From NCBI GenBank assembly GCA_910586475.1, contig CAJUHM010000005.1:1-63337 (forward strand): DNA of 63,337 nucleotides, in the 5' to 3' direction. The notes under the pieces are model-generated. The model saw nothing but the letters and a program-made list of their open reading frames with translations, was not told the origin of the DNA and ran no database searches. Of this stretch, positions 26,208 through 34,365 are shown one piece after another. How positions within the stretch are numbered: position 1 is the stretch's first letter; each line of letters opens with the position of its first letter. The stretch comes from an uncultured Muribaculaceae bacterium. GTDB taxonomy: Bacteria; Bacteroidota; Bacteroidia; Bacteroidales; Muribaculaceae. The translations under genes were made by a program, and so were the position numbers.

Positions 26208-26894
26208 ATGAAAAAGCCACTGCTTGTTGTGCTGACGGGCGCCGGAATGAGCGCCGAAAGCGGAATCGCAACCTTCCGCGACAGTGGAGGACTCTGGGAC
26301 AAATACCCCGTTATGGATGTCGCAAGCCACGACGGATTTGTCCGGAATCCGTCGCTCGTCCATGAGTTCTACAACAAACGCCGCCGCGAGCTTGTCGGCG
26401 CCCGGCCCAACGACGGCCATCGCGCTCTGGTTGAGCTTGAAAAGCTCTACGATGTCGAGGTCATCACTCAGAACGTCGATGACCTCCATGAGAGAGCTGG
26501 TTCCGCTTCGGTGCTGCATCTTCATGGAGAGCTGATGAAGATCCGTTCGATGAAACACCCCGAACGTATCTACACTCTGACTCACGACAATCTCGAAACC
26601 TCGGTCGAGACCAGAGATCCGCATGGCGATCCGGTGCGTCCCCATATTGTGTTTTTCCAGGAAGCCGTTCCGAATATCGAACCGGCCATAGAGATTGTCG
26701 GGCGCGCCGATGTGCTTGTCATAATCGGAACGTCGATGGCAGTCTATCCCGCTGCCGGGCTCGTAGGCTTTGCCCGGAGGGGAATACCGGTCTATTATAT
26801 CGACCCGAATCCAGCTCCGGTCGCGGACAACATCACGGTTATCCGGCAGACGGCTACCGAAGGATTGGAGACTCTTCTGAATATACTTACCTAA
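26208..26894 (+). CDS. NAD-dependent protein deacylase (sirtuin), lacking the zinc cysteines
   Basis: Sirtuins remove acyl groups from lysine using NAD+. The 228-residue protein shows GAGMSAESGIATFRD (about 11-25, NAD-binding), TQNVDDLHERAG (about 93-104), the catalytic-His motif HLHGEL (about 110) and IIGTSMAVYPAAGL. FYNKRR (Tyr55, Arg58) matches the Y-x-x-R of class III enzymes (SIRT5, CobB) that favour negatively charged acyl groups such as succinyl. The protein has no cysteine at all, so the usual four-Cys zinc site is absent. The start is the ATG at 26208, as the frame upstream crosses the terminator. It lies 17 bases before the fourth FKBP gene. Confidence 0.93.
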   Translation: MKKPLLVVLTGAGMSAESGIATFRDSGGLWDKYPVMDVASHDGFVRNPSLVHEFYNKRRRELVGARPNDGHRALVELEKLYDVEVITQNVDDLHERAGSASVLHLHGELMKIRSMKHPERIYTLTHDNLETSVETRDPHGDPVRPHIVFFQEAVPNIEPAIEIVGRADVLVIIGTSMAVYPAAGLVGFARRGIPVYYIDPNPAPVADNITVIRQTATEGLETLLNILT

Positions 26895-26911
26895 CAAACA
26901 ATAATCAAGAC

Positions 26912-27787
26912 ATGAAAACTTTACTATCCGCATTATTCCTCTCCGGAGCCGCCGCCATGTCAGTTTCCGCCCAGACATCTCCGTCTGTCCCGGAACTGAA
27001 AACGCTCGGAGACTCAATTTCATACAACATCGGATCGACCGAGGCCTCCTACTCGCTCGCTTCTGCGACAGCAAAAGGGGAAGACGCGGTCGCCAGCCAG
27101 ATCCCTACGCTGGAAAAAGCCACTGAATACATCTTTTCTCTTCCGCAGGATGCGGACTATCTGAACGGCCTGAAACGTGCGCTGGAAATGCGGCTGATGC
27201 TGGACGACATGCATTCACAGGGCCTTGATGTCAGCCCCGAACTCTTCCTGACGGGCTATCGCAATGCTCTCCATTCGTCGGCAAAGACAATGGACGAAGT
27301 CCGAAATGATGCAAACTTCACCCAGCAGCTTGTCACCCGTGCGGCCAATGAAGTCAAGGCGCGCAAAGAAGCCGAGCTCCGTCAAAAGGCTGCTGTGAAC
27401 GAAGAAGCAGGCGCCGCCTATGTCGACGCCCTGAAAAAGAAGGACAAAAAGATCAAGACGACCGAATCAGGTCTCTCCTATAAGGTACTCAAGGGAGGAA
27501 AAGGCGCTTTGCCGACAGCCTCTGACCGTGTGAAGCTAAAATATACCGGCAAACTCATCGACGGGACAGTGTTTGATTCGTCCGATGAACACGGACCGGT
27601 CACATTTGGCGTCAACGCCGTCATAAAAGGCTTTTCCGAAGGATTGCGCATGATGACTCCCGGTTCCATATACCGTTTCTTCCTCCCGGCTGAACTCGGC
27701 TACGGAGATACGGGTGCGGGCGACAAGATTCTTCCCGGCGCGACACTGATCTTCGATGTCGAACTCCTTGAGATCAATCATGAATAA
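26912..27787 (+). CDS. Secreted FKBP-type peptidyl-prolyl isomerase
   Basis: The 291-residue product has a signal peptide (cleavage after V-S-A, about residue 20), an FKBP_N helical domain (about 28-180) and an FKBP domain (about 190-288). Pocket motifs are KYTGKLIDGTVFDSS, VIKGFSEGL and LGYGDTGAGD. It is probably periplasmic and folds or stabilises envelope proteins. It follows the sirtuin gene by 17 bases and precedes the secreted thioredoxin by 30, making a small folding/redox unit. Confidence 0.92.
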   Translation: MKTLLSALFLSGAAAMSVSAQTSPSVPELKTLGDSISYNIGSTEASYSLASATAKGEDAVASQIPTLEKATEYIFSLPQDADYLNGLKRALEMRLMLDDMHSQGLDVSPELFLTGYRNALHSSAKTMDEVRNDANFTQQLVTRAANEVKARKEAELRQKAAVNEEAGAAYVDALKKKDKKIKTTESGLSYKVLKGGKGALPTASDRVKLKYTGKLIDGTVFDSSDEHGPVTFGVNAVIKGFSEGLRMMTPGSIYRFFLPAELGYGDTGAGDKILPGATLIFDVELLEINHE

Positions 27788-27817
27788 TCTGAAAGCGCGG
27801 CAATAATCTGATCCGAC

Positions 27818-28204
27818 ATGAAACGAATTGCTTTCTCGCTGTTTATGCTTCTGGCCGTCCTGCTTGGGCGCGCCGGTTCATCTGGAGTCATCGAACTGAA
27901 GTCCGGTGAGAAACTGCCTGTGCCGACAGTCAGCAAGGCGGTCATCGTCGACTTCAATGCGACATGGTGCATGCCCTGCCGCATGTTCAGACCAGCCTTC
28001 GAACGTGTCGCCGGCGAATTTGCTGATAAAGCAGTCTTTGTTTCGGTGGACATTGACAATTGTCCCTCGCTTGCCAGAAAATTCGGCGTGAAATCAATCC
28101 CCTATGTGGTGGTCCTGCGCGACGGAGCCGAGCCGATTATCAGGCTTGGAGCAATGTCGGCCGATGAATTCCGGCAGTTTGTCGGATCGTCACTGCCCGA
28201 TTAG
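27818..28204 (+). CDS. Secreted thioredoxin-like protein
   Basis: This 128-residue protein has an N-terminal hydrophobic signal (about 1-22) and a thioredoxin fold with the active site WCMPC (about 51-55) and the cis-Pro loop IPYVVVL (about 94-100). With an exported thioredoxin the function is likely disulphide reduction or thiol repair in the periplasm. It closes the FKBP/sirtuin group and is followed by a palindromic terminator. Confidence 0.9.
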   Translation: MKRIAFSLFMLLAVLLGRAGSSGVIELKSGEKLPVPTVSKAVIVDFNATWCMPCRMFRPAFERVAGEFADKAVFVSVDIDNCPSLARKFGVKSIPYVVVLRDGAEPIIRLGAMSADEFRQFVGSSLPD

Positions 28205-28223
28205 CCCGTAGGATATAATGTGA

Positions 28224-28268
28224 TATCAGGCGCTGTGTCAGAATTCTGACGCTGCGCCTGATAGTTTT
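28224..28268 (+). terminator. Palindromic terminator after the thioredoxin gene
   Basis: A near-perfect 40-base palindrome (tatcaggcgc at 28224-28233, gcgcctgata at 28254-28263, with gtcagaattctgac in the middle) is followed by gttttta. Its left arm resembles that of the terminator at 31861-31908. Confidence 0.75.
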
Positions 28269-28569
28269 TATGCCGGATGCTGAGGGGGGGTATAAAAATG
28301 AGATGCACTACTTCACAGCAGCGCACCTCCCTCATAACCAAAATTCAAGTATATATTGTCTAACAAACATTGGATCGTCAGGTATATGGCCGGATGGAAT
28401 GAGAGTCGGACCAGTGCGCAGCTGAAAACGGGGGCAACGGAGGCAGAGACAGTAACGGCCGGAGTTGACGGTCGCCGTAGCAATGCGGGGGATGACGTGG
28501 AATGTATGTCGGGAAAAGGTAATCAAACCGGAATCTGGAGACCGGTCCTCAATTGTTGCCGAGGTGTTC

Positions 28570-28605
28570 GCGGAAACTGAATCAGTAGTTCCGCCGTTGT
28601 TTTTT
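28570..28605 (+). terminator. Orphan plus-strand terminator hairpin
   Basis: gcggaaact (28570-28578) pairs with agttccgc (28587-28594, one bulged base) and is followed by cgttgtttttt. It works only in the plus direction, and the thioredoxin terminator lies 300 bases upstream. It therefore suggests a short transcript in between. Confidence 0.6.
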
Positions 28606-28803
28606 ACTGTGCTGTAAAGGTTCTGGCAGGGGGATGGACAGGAAGTCGTTTCTCATTCCGTTCCGGTAATGCAAAGTTAGCCATAAAATGTTGAACCACA
28701 ATAAGAAGTCTGTAAAAAGATTTTAAAAAGTCTAAATGCGGATTTTAACAATTCGGCTCTTCCTGCCGGTCTGTCGCTGAAGCATCCGGCGGTCGGAGCA
28801 TAG

Positions 28804-28834
28804 TTGCGCGTAAGGATAAAAAAATGTATCTTTG
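28804..28834 (+). promoter_or_regulatory. rlmN: Promoter of rlmN
   Basis: TTG (28804-28806), a 20-base spacer and TATCTTTG (28827-28834, exact TAnnTTTG) fit the Bacteroidota promoter. Transcription would start near 28841, only about 20 bases before the rlmN ATG. Confidence 0.7.
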
Positions 28835-28859
28835 CGAATGAAATAACATTTAACAGCAA

Positions 28860-29900
28860 ATGGATGAGGATCTGAAGCCGTTGATCGGCTTGTCGTTGAC
28901 ACAGTTGCAGTCTGTCGCTCTTGAAGCGGGGCTGCGGCGTTTTGCAGGAGGCCAGATGGCGCGTTGGCTCTATCAGAAGCGCGTGCGTTCGATTGATGAA
29001 ATGACAGATCTGTCGAAATCGGCGCGGGAAACGCTGAAAGAACGTTATTGTGTAGGGCGTGAAGAGCCGCTCGCACGTGTCGTATCTATCGACGGAACAG
29101 CCAAGTATCTTTTTCGCGGAGCGAAGAGTCGCGATGTCGAGTCGGTCATGATTCCCGACGGCGACAGGGCTACACTCTGTATCAGCTCGCAGGCAGGTTG
29201 CCGGATGGGATGCCGGTTCTGCATGACGGGACGACAGGGCTTCCACGGGCAGCTGACACGAGCGCAGATCATCAACCAGGTTCTCTCGGTCGAGGAGAGC
29301 GAACGGCTGACCAATGCCGTATTCATGGGCATGGGTGAGCCGATGGACAACTTCGAAGAGGTTGTCGCTGCTATTGAAATCATGACCTCTGACTGGGGCC
29401 TCGCCTGGAGTCCGAAGCGGATCACAGTCTCCTCGATCGGTAAGATCCGGGAGCTGAGAGAGCTGATAGAGCGTACGAAGGTCCATGTAGCAATCAGTGT
29501 CCATTCACCCTATGGTGACGAGCGCGCCTCTCTGATGCCTGTTGAAAAGGCTTACGCCCTGACGGATGTCCTCGGGATGCTGCGCGATTACGACTGGGCG
29601 CATCAGCGCCGGCTGTCGGTCGAATATATAATGTGGCGGGGACTCAACGACGACATGCGCCATGCCGACGCTCTTGCCCGTCTGCTGCGCGGTCTCCATT
29701 GCCGGGTCAATCTGATCCGTTTCCACGCCATTCCCGACAGCGACCTGCTGACAACCGATGAAGCGCGCATGGTGGCTTTCCGCGACAGGCTCAATGAGCT
29801 TGGGCTGACGGCTACGATCAGAGCTTCACGCGGCGAAGACATTATGGCTGCCTGCGGAATGCTTGCCGGTGCGGGTCGAAAAGATTCCGGGACATCCTGA
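28860..29900 (+). CDS. rlmN: Dual-specificity RNA methyltransferase RlmN (23S rRNA A2503 / tRNA A37)
   Basis: RlmN is a radical SAM enzyme that methylates C2 of A2503 in 23S rRNA and of A37 in some tRNAs. The 346-residue length is standard. The iron-sulphur motif is CRMGCRFC (CxxxCxxC, about residues 112-119), followed by MTGRQGF, and MGMGEPMDNFEE (about 158-169) and VSIHSPYG-like ISVHSPYGDERASLMP follow. Resolving cysteines near the C-terminus (MAACGML) are present. The start ATG lies directly after the promoter, and a secreted CotH-kinase gene follows. Confidence 0.97.
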   Translation: MDEDLKPLIGLSLTQLQSVALEAGLRRFAGGQMARWLYQKRVRSIDEMTDLSKSARETLKERYCVGREEPLARVVSIDGTAKYLFRGAKSRDVESVMIPDGDRATLCISSQAGCRMGCRFCMTGRQGFHGQLTRAQIINQVLSVEESERLTNAVFMGMGEPMDNFEEVVAAIEIMTSDWGLAWSPKRITVSSIGKIRELRELIERTKVHVAISVHSPYGDERASLMPVEKAYALTDVLGMLRDYDWAHQRRLSVEYIMWRGLNDDMRHADALARLLRGLHCRVNLIRFHAIPDSDLLTTDEARMVAFRDRLNELGLTATIRASRGEDIMAACGMLAGAGRKDSGTS

Positions 29901-29944
29901 TAGAGGAAAACAACTATTAAAGAATAAAAAAACCAGTCAATTCC

Positions 29945-31813
29945 ATGAAAAAACGAATTCTTTCAACGGCATTTGTCGCTTTGGGAGCGCTGATGTCGTC
30001 CTTTGCTTCGGAAGCAGCAGTGCTGACGGGCACGACGATAGGGTCGGACCTTAACGAAGCTGCAAAATGTTTCGACGGCAATGCGTCGACTTATTTCAGA
30101 GGCTATTACAGCTACAACAACTACTATGTTCGCAACTGGGCCGGACTGGATCTCGGACAGCCTCATGTTATCAGCCGGATCGGATTGAGGGCCGCGGCTC
30201 AGATGTCAAAGTCGGCACGTCTTGCAGTGGTGCAGGGAGCTAATTCAAGTGATTTTACGGACGCCGTCACTATCCAGATTTTCAAGGAAGCTCCCTCGGA
30301 AAGAGAAATGACATATCTCGACGTCGAGACTTCGCGCGGATTCCGTTATGTCCGGGTCGTCGCCTCGGGAACGCAGGGCTGCTTTGCTGAAATTGAGTTT
30401 GAGGGAGAGCCGGGTGAAGGCGACAGCTCTAAATTTTTTCAGATCACCAATCTGCCGACAGTGACATTCAACACTCCCGGCCAGGCAGAAATCAAGTCGA
30501 AGGATGACAAGCATCCCGGATCCTATGTGGCGATTGTCTCTGACGACGGAACAAAGATTCTCGAGGACACGTCAGCTCAGATGAAAGGGCGCGGCAATGG
30601 TTCGTGGACCTTTCCAAAGAAGCCTTTTCAGATAAAGTTCAATAAGAAGCAGCAGCCTCTCGACGCTCCGGCAAAAGCGAAAAAATGGACTCTGATCAAC
30701 AACTATGGCGATCGCACCCTGATGAGAAACAAGGTCGCTTTCGAGATCAGCCGTGAAGTCGGGATGGCCTACACGCCCTACTGCACGTTTGTAGACGTTG
30801 TCTATAACGGATCCTATGAAGGGGCCTATCAGTTGTGTGATCAGGTCGAAGTCAGCTCAGGCCGTGTCGAAATGACGGAAATGTCTCCCGAGGATGTGGC
30901 CGGCGAGGCGCTGAGCGGTGGCTACTTCATCGAGATCGATGCCTATGCCGACCAGGAGATTTCGTGGTTCACTTCAGCAAAGGGAACGCCGGTGACAATC
31001 AAATCGCCCGCCGATGACGATATCGTTGGTGCGCAGTCGGCCTATATACGCGATTATTTCAACAGAATGGAGGCGGCACTCTATTCTGTTGATTTCACTG
31101 ACGAAGAGAAGGGCTATCGCAAATATCTTGATCTCGAAAGCTTTCTGCGCTATTTTATTGTCTGCGAGCTCGACGGCAATCAGGACTCGTTCTGGAGTGT
31201 CTACATGTGGAAAGACCGCGGCGACGAAAAGTTCCGGATCGGTCCGGTGTGGGATATAGATCTCGGTTTCCAGAATTGCGGCACTCCATATCCGGTCAAC
31301 AGCATGACCGATTATCTCTACACCCACAAGGAGGCCTCGAAAGCCAATGGGATGGAACAGTTTGTCAGCCGGATCGTCAAGGAGGACGCCGGCGCCCGCG
31401 GGCAGCTCAGCGAGATGTGGAGTCAGCTTCGCCACAACGGAAATCTCAACGATGAATATTTCGACAGACTGATCGACAGCTGTGCCAGCGTGCTTGATGA
31501 ATCGCAGACGCTCAATTTTGTGCGCTGGCCGATTCTCAACCAGTCGGTGCAGAAGAATCAGAAGGTCTACGGTTCCTATGCCGGAGAGGTCGGGAATCTC
31601 AAGTCATATCTTCAGGGACGTTTCCCGAAACTCGATGAATGGATGGATCTCCACGATGTAGCCGCGATCGGTTCGGTCATGGCCGACGGCGACAACACTG
31701 CTGTCGAGGAATATTTTGATCTTCAGGGACGCCGCGTTGACGTCTCGAATATGTCGCCGGGATTTTATATCAGGCGTCTCGGCGCGCAGACAGAGAAGAT
31801 CCTCGTCAGATAA
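29945..31813 (+). CDS. Secreted CotH kinase family protein with N-terminal discoidin-like domain and sorting-type C-terminus
   Basis: The 622-residue product has a signal peptide (about 1-24, ending S-E-A). An F5/8-type C (discoidin/NPCBM-like) carbohydrate-binding domain follows (about 25-160, with the ISRIGLRA and FRYVRVVASG strands). Then comes a CotH-kinase domain (about 210-560): QMKGRGNGSWTFPKKP, INNYGDRTLMRNK, GAYQLCDQVEV, GGYFIEID and VWDIDLGFQN. CotH proteins are atypical surface or secreted protein kinases. The end (EYFDLQGRRV...GFYIRR...KILVR) resembles the C-terminal sorting tails of secreted Bacteroidota proteins, so export to the surface is inferred. A terminator lies downstream, between it and a convergent gene. 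Confidence 0.85.
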   Translation: MKKRILSTAFVALGALMSSFASEAAVLTGTTIGSDLNEAAKCFDGNASTYFRGYYSYNNYYVRNWAGLDLGQPHVISRIGLRAAAQMSKSARLAVVQGANSSDFTDAVTIQIFKEAPSEREMTYLDVETSRGFRYVRVVASGTQGCFAEIEFEGEPGEGDSSKFFQITNLPTVTFNTPGQAEIKSKDDKHPGSYVAIVSDDGTKILEDTSAQMKGRGNGSWTFPKKPFQIKFNKKQQPLDAPAKAKKWTLINNYGDRTLMRNKVAFEISREVGMAYTPYCTFVDVVYNGSYEGAYQLCDQVEVSSGRVEMTEMSPEDVAGEALSGGYFIEIDAYADQEISWFTSAKGTPVTIKSPADDDIVGAQSAYIRDYFNRMEAALYSVDFTDEEKGYRKYLDLESFLRYFIVCELDGNQDSFWSVYMWKDRGDEKFRIGPVWDIDLGFQNCGTPYPVNSMTDYLYTHKEASKANGMEQFVSRIVKEDAGARGQLSEMWSQLRHNGNLNDEYFDRLIDSCASVLDESQTLNFVRWPILNQSVQKNQKVYGSYAGEVGNLKSYLQGRFPKLDEWMDLHDVAAIGSVMADGDNTAVEEYFDLQGRRVDVSNMSPGFYIRRLGAQTEKILVR

Positions 31814-31860
31814 GAGGCAGTCTCAGTCATAACAGCCGCACCCTCTCCATTCGGCAGAAA

Positions 31861-31908
31861 ATATCAGGCGCTGTGTCAAAATCCTGGATTTTGACACAGC
31901 GCTCTTTT
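31861..31908. terminator. Bidirectional terminator between convergent genes
   Basis: A perfect 15-bp stem (gcgctgtgtcaaaat at 31868-31882, its complement at 31888-31902) encloses a 5-base loop. It is followed by tctttt on the plus strand, and by a less regular T-containing stretch on the minus strand. It separates the CotH gene from the DUF4091 gene and shares its left-arm sequence with the 28224-28268 terminator. Confidence 0.8.
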
Positions 31909-31925
31909 GGTTAAGAGAATGAAGA

Positions 31926-33680
31926 TCAGCGTGCCGAGATGGCTTCGATAGCGCGGGTCAGGTCGTTGACTACTCTGCCGGTGGAATACCACTGGTTCAT
32001 TGCACCCGAGCGTATGGGACGCAGGGCCTCTTCGAGCATCAGGAGAGCTTCATAGTTTCCGGACTTTTCGAATTCCTCGCGAAGTAGACGGATCTTTTCG
32101 CTGAGCTGAATGCCCTCGAGCATCCGTTCGTAGCGGATCGAGGAGCGTCTGTCGGGATATACGAAATATGTGTCACCGGGAGCAAACATATGGAAGCGCG
32201 TGTCGGTCAGCGGATCGTCGGTCCAGTTTGTGAACGACCAGTGGAGGTAGCCGTCATGGCCTGTGGCAGTGGCATAGACCGGGAGATAGGCGCCGTCGGC
32301 CGGAGCGGAATTGGCAAACTGGCTCGGCGCCGGAGTGGCGCAGCATGTGTACATCAGCGTTGTGTAGCCTTTTTCGCGGCGGCGTTTCATGACGTCATCC
32401 GGGAAAAAGTCGCCTTTGATCAGTGTGTAGCTCTCGAGAGAGTCTACAAGTTCGGGATGATATGACCCGGCAAGCGACATCTTGATGTCGGGCACGGCGT
32501 TTTTTGCCACCCGGCGTGCGTCGAGCATCTGGGGCAGACCGCGCTCATCCATGACAATGAGAGTCTTTTCAAACCATCCTTTTTCTTTGAGGTGTTTTGT
32601 GAAGGCATGGAGGAATGAGGTCCAGAGATCGGCATATTCAGGCGAATCGGAGGGAGCGTCGAGGAAGCGGTATTCTCCGGTTACCTCGTCGAGGTAGCGG
32701 AACTTCATTTCCCAGGGAACCATCGTGAAACACTCGATGTTTGCGTCGACTCCGTTTTTGGCCATGAAGTCGACATAGCGGTCGAAGATTGTGTAGTCAT
32801 ATTTCCACGATCCGTCGGCTTTGCGGATGGTTTCGACCATAGGCTCGAACTTGTCGTTGCTTTGTTCGCCCCAGGGCTCATAGAAGAGAATTGTCGAGAT
32901 AGTTTTCTGGCCGGCGCGGGCGAGCATTTTCGCATAAGGCTCAAGCAGGCGCAGATGTTCGTTGCTCCAGGGTTCGACTCCGTAGTAGCGTGAAATGGCG
33001 TAGGGTTGCTGCCATAGGTCGAGATAGAATGCATAATCGGCCGGCGCGGGGAGCGTACGGTCGGAGACGTTGATCGACAGCGAGAGGGTTGCAAGCGGCT
33101 TCTTGCCCGAAGAGGGAAGGAGTTCGATGGTGGCTGTGTAGGGACCGGGCTTGATGTCGCGCGGAATCTCGACCGAACACCACACCGGACGCACTGTCTG
33201 CGCCTGCATGTCGACTGAGGCTTCGGGAAGATCAATCATGTCGGGTAGAGTATAGGTCGGGAGATTCGGATCGGGATAGCCGCAGGCATTGTGGGCTGTG
33301 ACGATGACGTAGCGCATGAATGAAGCCGAGGCCTGCGCGGATGCTACTTTTTTACCGCGCGAATCGCGAAGTTCTGACATGCGGAGACGCAGCCCCTCGG
33401 CCGGAGTGTTGGCAATGATAAGGGCCTCGAGTCCGATACGTTCGCCTCGCCATGCTGAAACGGTGGTGTCGGAGAGATTGATGCGGGGCGGTGAGGCGAG
33501 CTGTCGGTAGGCAATGTCCTTTGAGGCCCAGGAGAAAGTCAGCGGAGCGGAGATCTGTGTCCATCCCGATTTGTCAACGGTTGCAGTGTCGGCCGGTTCG
33601 ACATAGGGCTTGATTTCGGCGCAATTGGCGGCGACCGATGCTAATGCAAGGGCCGCTCCGGCGAAGAAGCGGGTTGTCAT
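31926..33680 (-). CDS. Secreted DUF4091 protein, glycoside hydrolase family 123-like
   Basis: The 584-residue product has a signal peptide (about 1-21, ending A-N-C-A). An N-terminal beta-sandwich (about 35-205) and a TIM-barrel-like DUF4091 domain (about 215-540) follow. GH123 enzymes (beta-N-acetylgalactosaminidases) use a neighbouring Asp-Glu pair; here MDERGLP offers D378-E379 in the expected context. Neighbouring motifs are YLDLWQQPYAISRY (about 219) and FVYPDRRSSIRYERM (about 505-520). A role in degrading glycans of host or diet origin is inferred; the sugar cannot be told. It has its own promoter (33721-33751). No SusC/SusD pair is adjacent. Confidence 0.82.
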   Translation of the reverse strand: MTTRFFAGAALALASVAANCAEIKPYVEPADTATVDKSGWTQISAPLTFSWASKDIAYRQLASPPRINLSDTTVSAWRGERIGLEALIIANTPAEGLRLRMSELRDSRGKKVASAQASASFMRYVIVTAHNACGYPDPNLPTYTLPDMIDLPEASVDMQAQTVRPVWCSVEIPRDIKPGPYTATIELLPSSGKKPLATLSLSINVSDRTLPAPADYAFYLDLWQQPYAISRYYGVEPWSNEHLRLLEPYAKMLARAGQKTISTILFYEPWGEQSNDKFEPMVETIRKADGSWKYDYTIFDRYVDFMAKNGVDANIECFTMVPWEMKFRYLDEVTGEYRFLDAPSDSPEYADLWTSFLHAFTKHLKEKGWFEKTLIVMDERGLPQMLDARRVAKNAVPDIKMSLAGSYHPELVDSLESYTLIKGDFFPDDVMKRRREKGYTTLMYTCCATPAPSQFANSAPADGAYLPVYATATGHDGYLHWSFTNWTDDPLTDTRFHMFAPGDTYFVYPDRRSSIRYERMLEGIQLSEKIRLLREEFEKSGNYEALLMLEEALRPIRSGAMNQWYSTGRVVNDLTRAIEAISAR

Positions 33681-33720
33681 GGATGATTAAGTCGTTGAAG
33701 TTTAAAATTTTCAGATTCTA

Positions 33721-33751
33721 CAAAATTACGAAAAAATAATCTGACATTCAA
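33721..33751 (-). promoter_or_regulatory. Promoter of the DUF4091 gene
   Basis: On the minus strand TTG (33749-33751), 20 bases and TAATTTTG (33721-33728) match the Bacteroidota consensus. Transcription would start near 33714, about 34 bases before the ATG. Confidence 0.7.
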
Positions 33752-33823
33752 GCTCCGCCGCGAGGCAATTTATGAGGTTATCGAACAACTACTATATTTC
33801 ATATATTCCTTGGATGTAAAAAG

Positions 33824-33854
33824 TTGGAATTTGGCAGGGAATTGATTACTTTTG
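33824..33854 (+). promoter_or_regulatory. dtd: Promoter of dtd
   Basis: TTG (33824-33826), a 20-base spacer and TACTTTTG (33847-33854) fit the Bacteroidota promoter. Transcription would start near 33861, about 33 bases before the dtd ATG. It is divergent from the DUF4091 promoter. Confidence 0.7.
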
Positions 33855-33893
33855 CCAAACAGATCGAATCAATCAAAAGCGATTAGAGAAACA

Positions 33894-34346
33894 ATGCGGA
33901 TAGTCATTCAGCGAGTCAGACAGGCCAGTGTGGAAGTCGACGGATGTCAGGTCAGCGCTATCGGCGCAGGGCTGATGGTTCTTGTCGGTGTCGAAAACGG
34001 CGATACGGACGACGATGCGCGCTGGCTGGCCGACAAAACGTCGGCTCTGCGCATATTCCCCGACGAAAACGGGGTCATGAACCGGTCTTTGAAAGATGTC
34101 GGAGGCGAAGTGCTTTCCGTCAGTCAGTTTACCCTGACCGCCTCGACGCGCAAGGGTAACCGTCCGAGCTATATCCGTGCGGCGGTTCATGAAGAGGCAA
34201 TCCGTCTCTACGAGGCCTATTCGCGGATGGTTGGCGAACGTTCGGGCTGTCCGGTCAGAATGGGCGTTTTTGGTGCCGACATGAAGGTCGGGCTCGTCAA
34301 CGACGGCCCTGTGACGATAATAATCGATTCCAGACTGAGGGAATGA
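33894..34346 (+). CDS. dtd: D-aminoacyl-tRNA deacylase
   Basis: Dtd hydrolyses D-amino acids, and glycine mischarged on tRNA-Ala, from tRNA. The 150-residue length is standard. The start is the ATG at 33894 (MRIVIQRV, the family N-terminus). Signatures are SQFTLTASTRKGNRP (about 77-91, the cross-subunit motif) and NDGPVTIIIDS (about 136-146, the Gly-Pro motif that recognises the D-chirality). It is the first gene of a five-gene plus-strand run with mazG-like, deoC, a GYF/dispanin gene and a DUF2752 gene, all spaced by 20 bases or less. Confidence 0.97.
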   Translation: MRIVIQRVRQASVEVDGCQVSAIGAGLMVLVGVENGDTDDDARWLADKTSALRIFPDENGVMNRSLKDVGGEVLSVSQFTLTASTRKGNRPSYIRAAVHEEAIRLYEAYSRMVGERSGCPVRMGVFGADMKVGLVNDGPVTIIIDSRLRE

Positions 34347-34365
34347 ACCGCAAAATTGAATCTCT

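Larger units (their letters stand above)
28205..28859. other. Gene-poor region between thioredoxin and rlmN, possible small RNA or small gene
   Basis: This 655-base stretch holds the thioredoxin terminator (28224-28268), a second terminator-like hairpin (28570-28605) with no gene assigned to it, and the rlmN promoter (28804-28834). A 64-74 codon frame ends at 28580 (TTG start 28356 or ATG start 28386) but has no recognisable product. A loose pairing of gaggggggt near 28283 with acctccctc near 28325 may also form. See findings. Confidence 0.4.

Noticed and set aside
26190..27074. Minus-strand open frame (294 codons) opposite the sirtuin gene
   Set aside because: The plus strand has an unambiguous sirtuin with catalytic motifs; the opposite frame runs across two genes and has no family resemblance.
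29945..33680. Polysaccharide utilisation locus
   Set aside because: No SusC/SusD pair, sensor or clustered glycosidases; only one GH123-like protein is seen.
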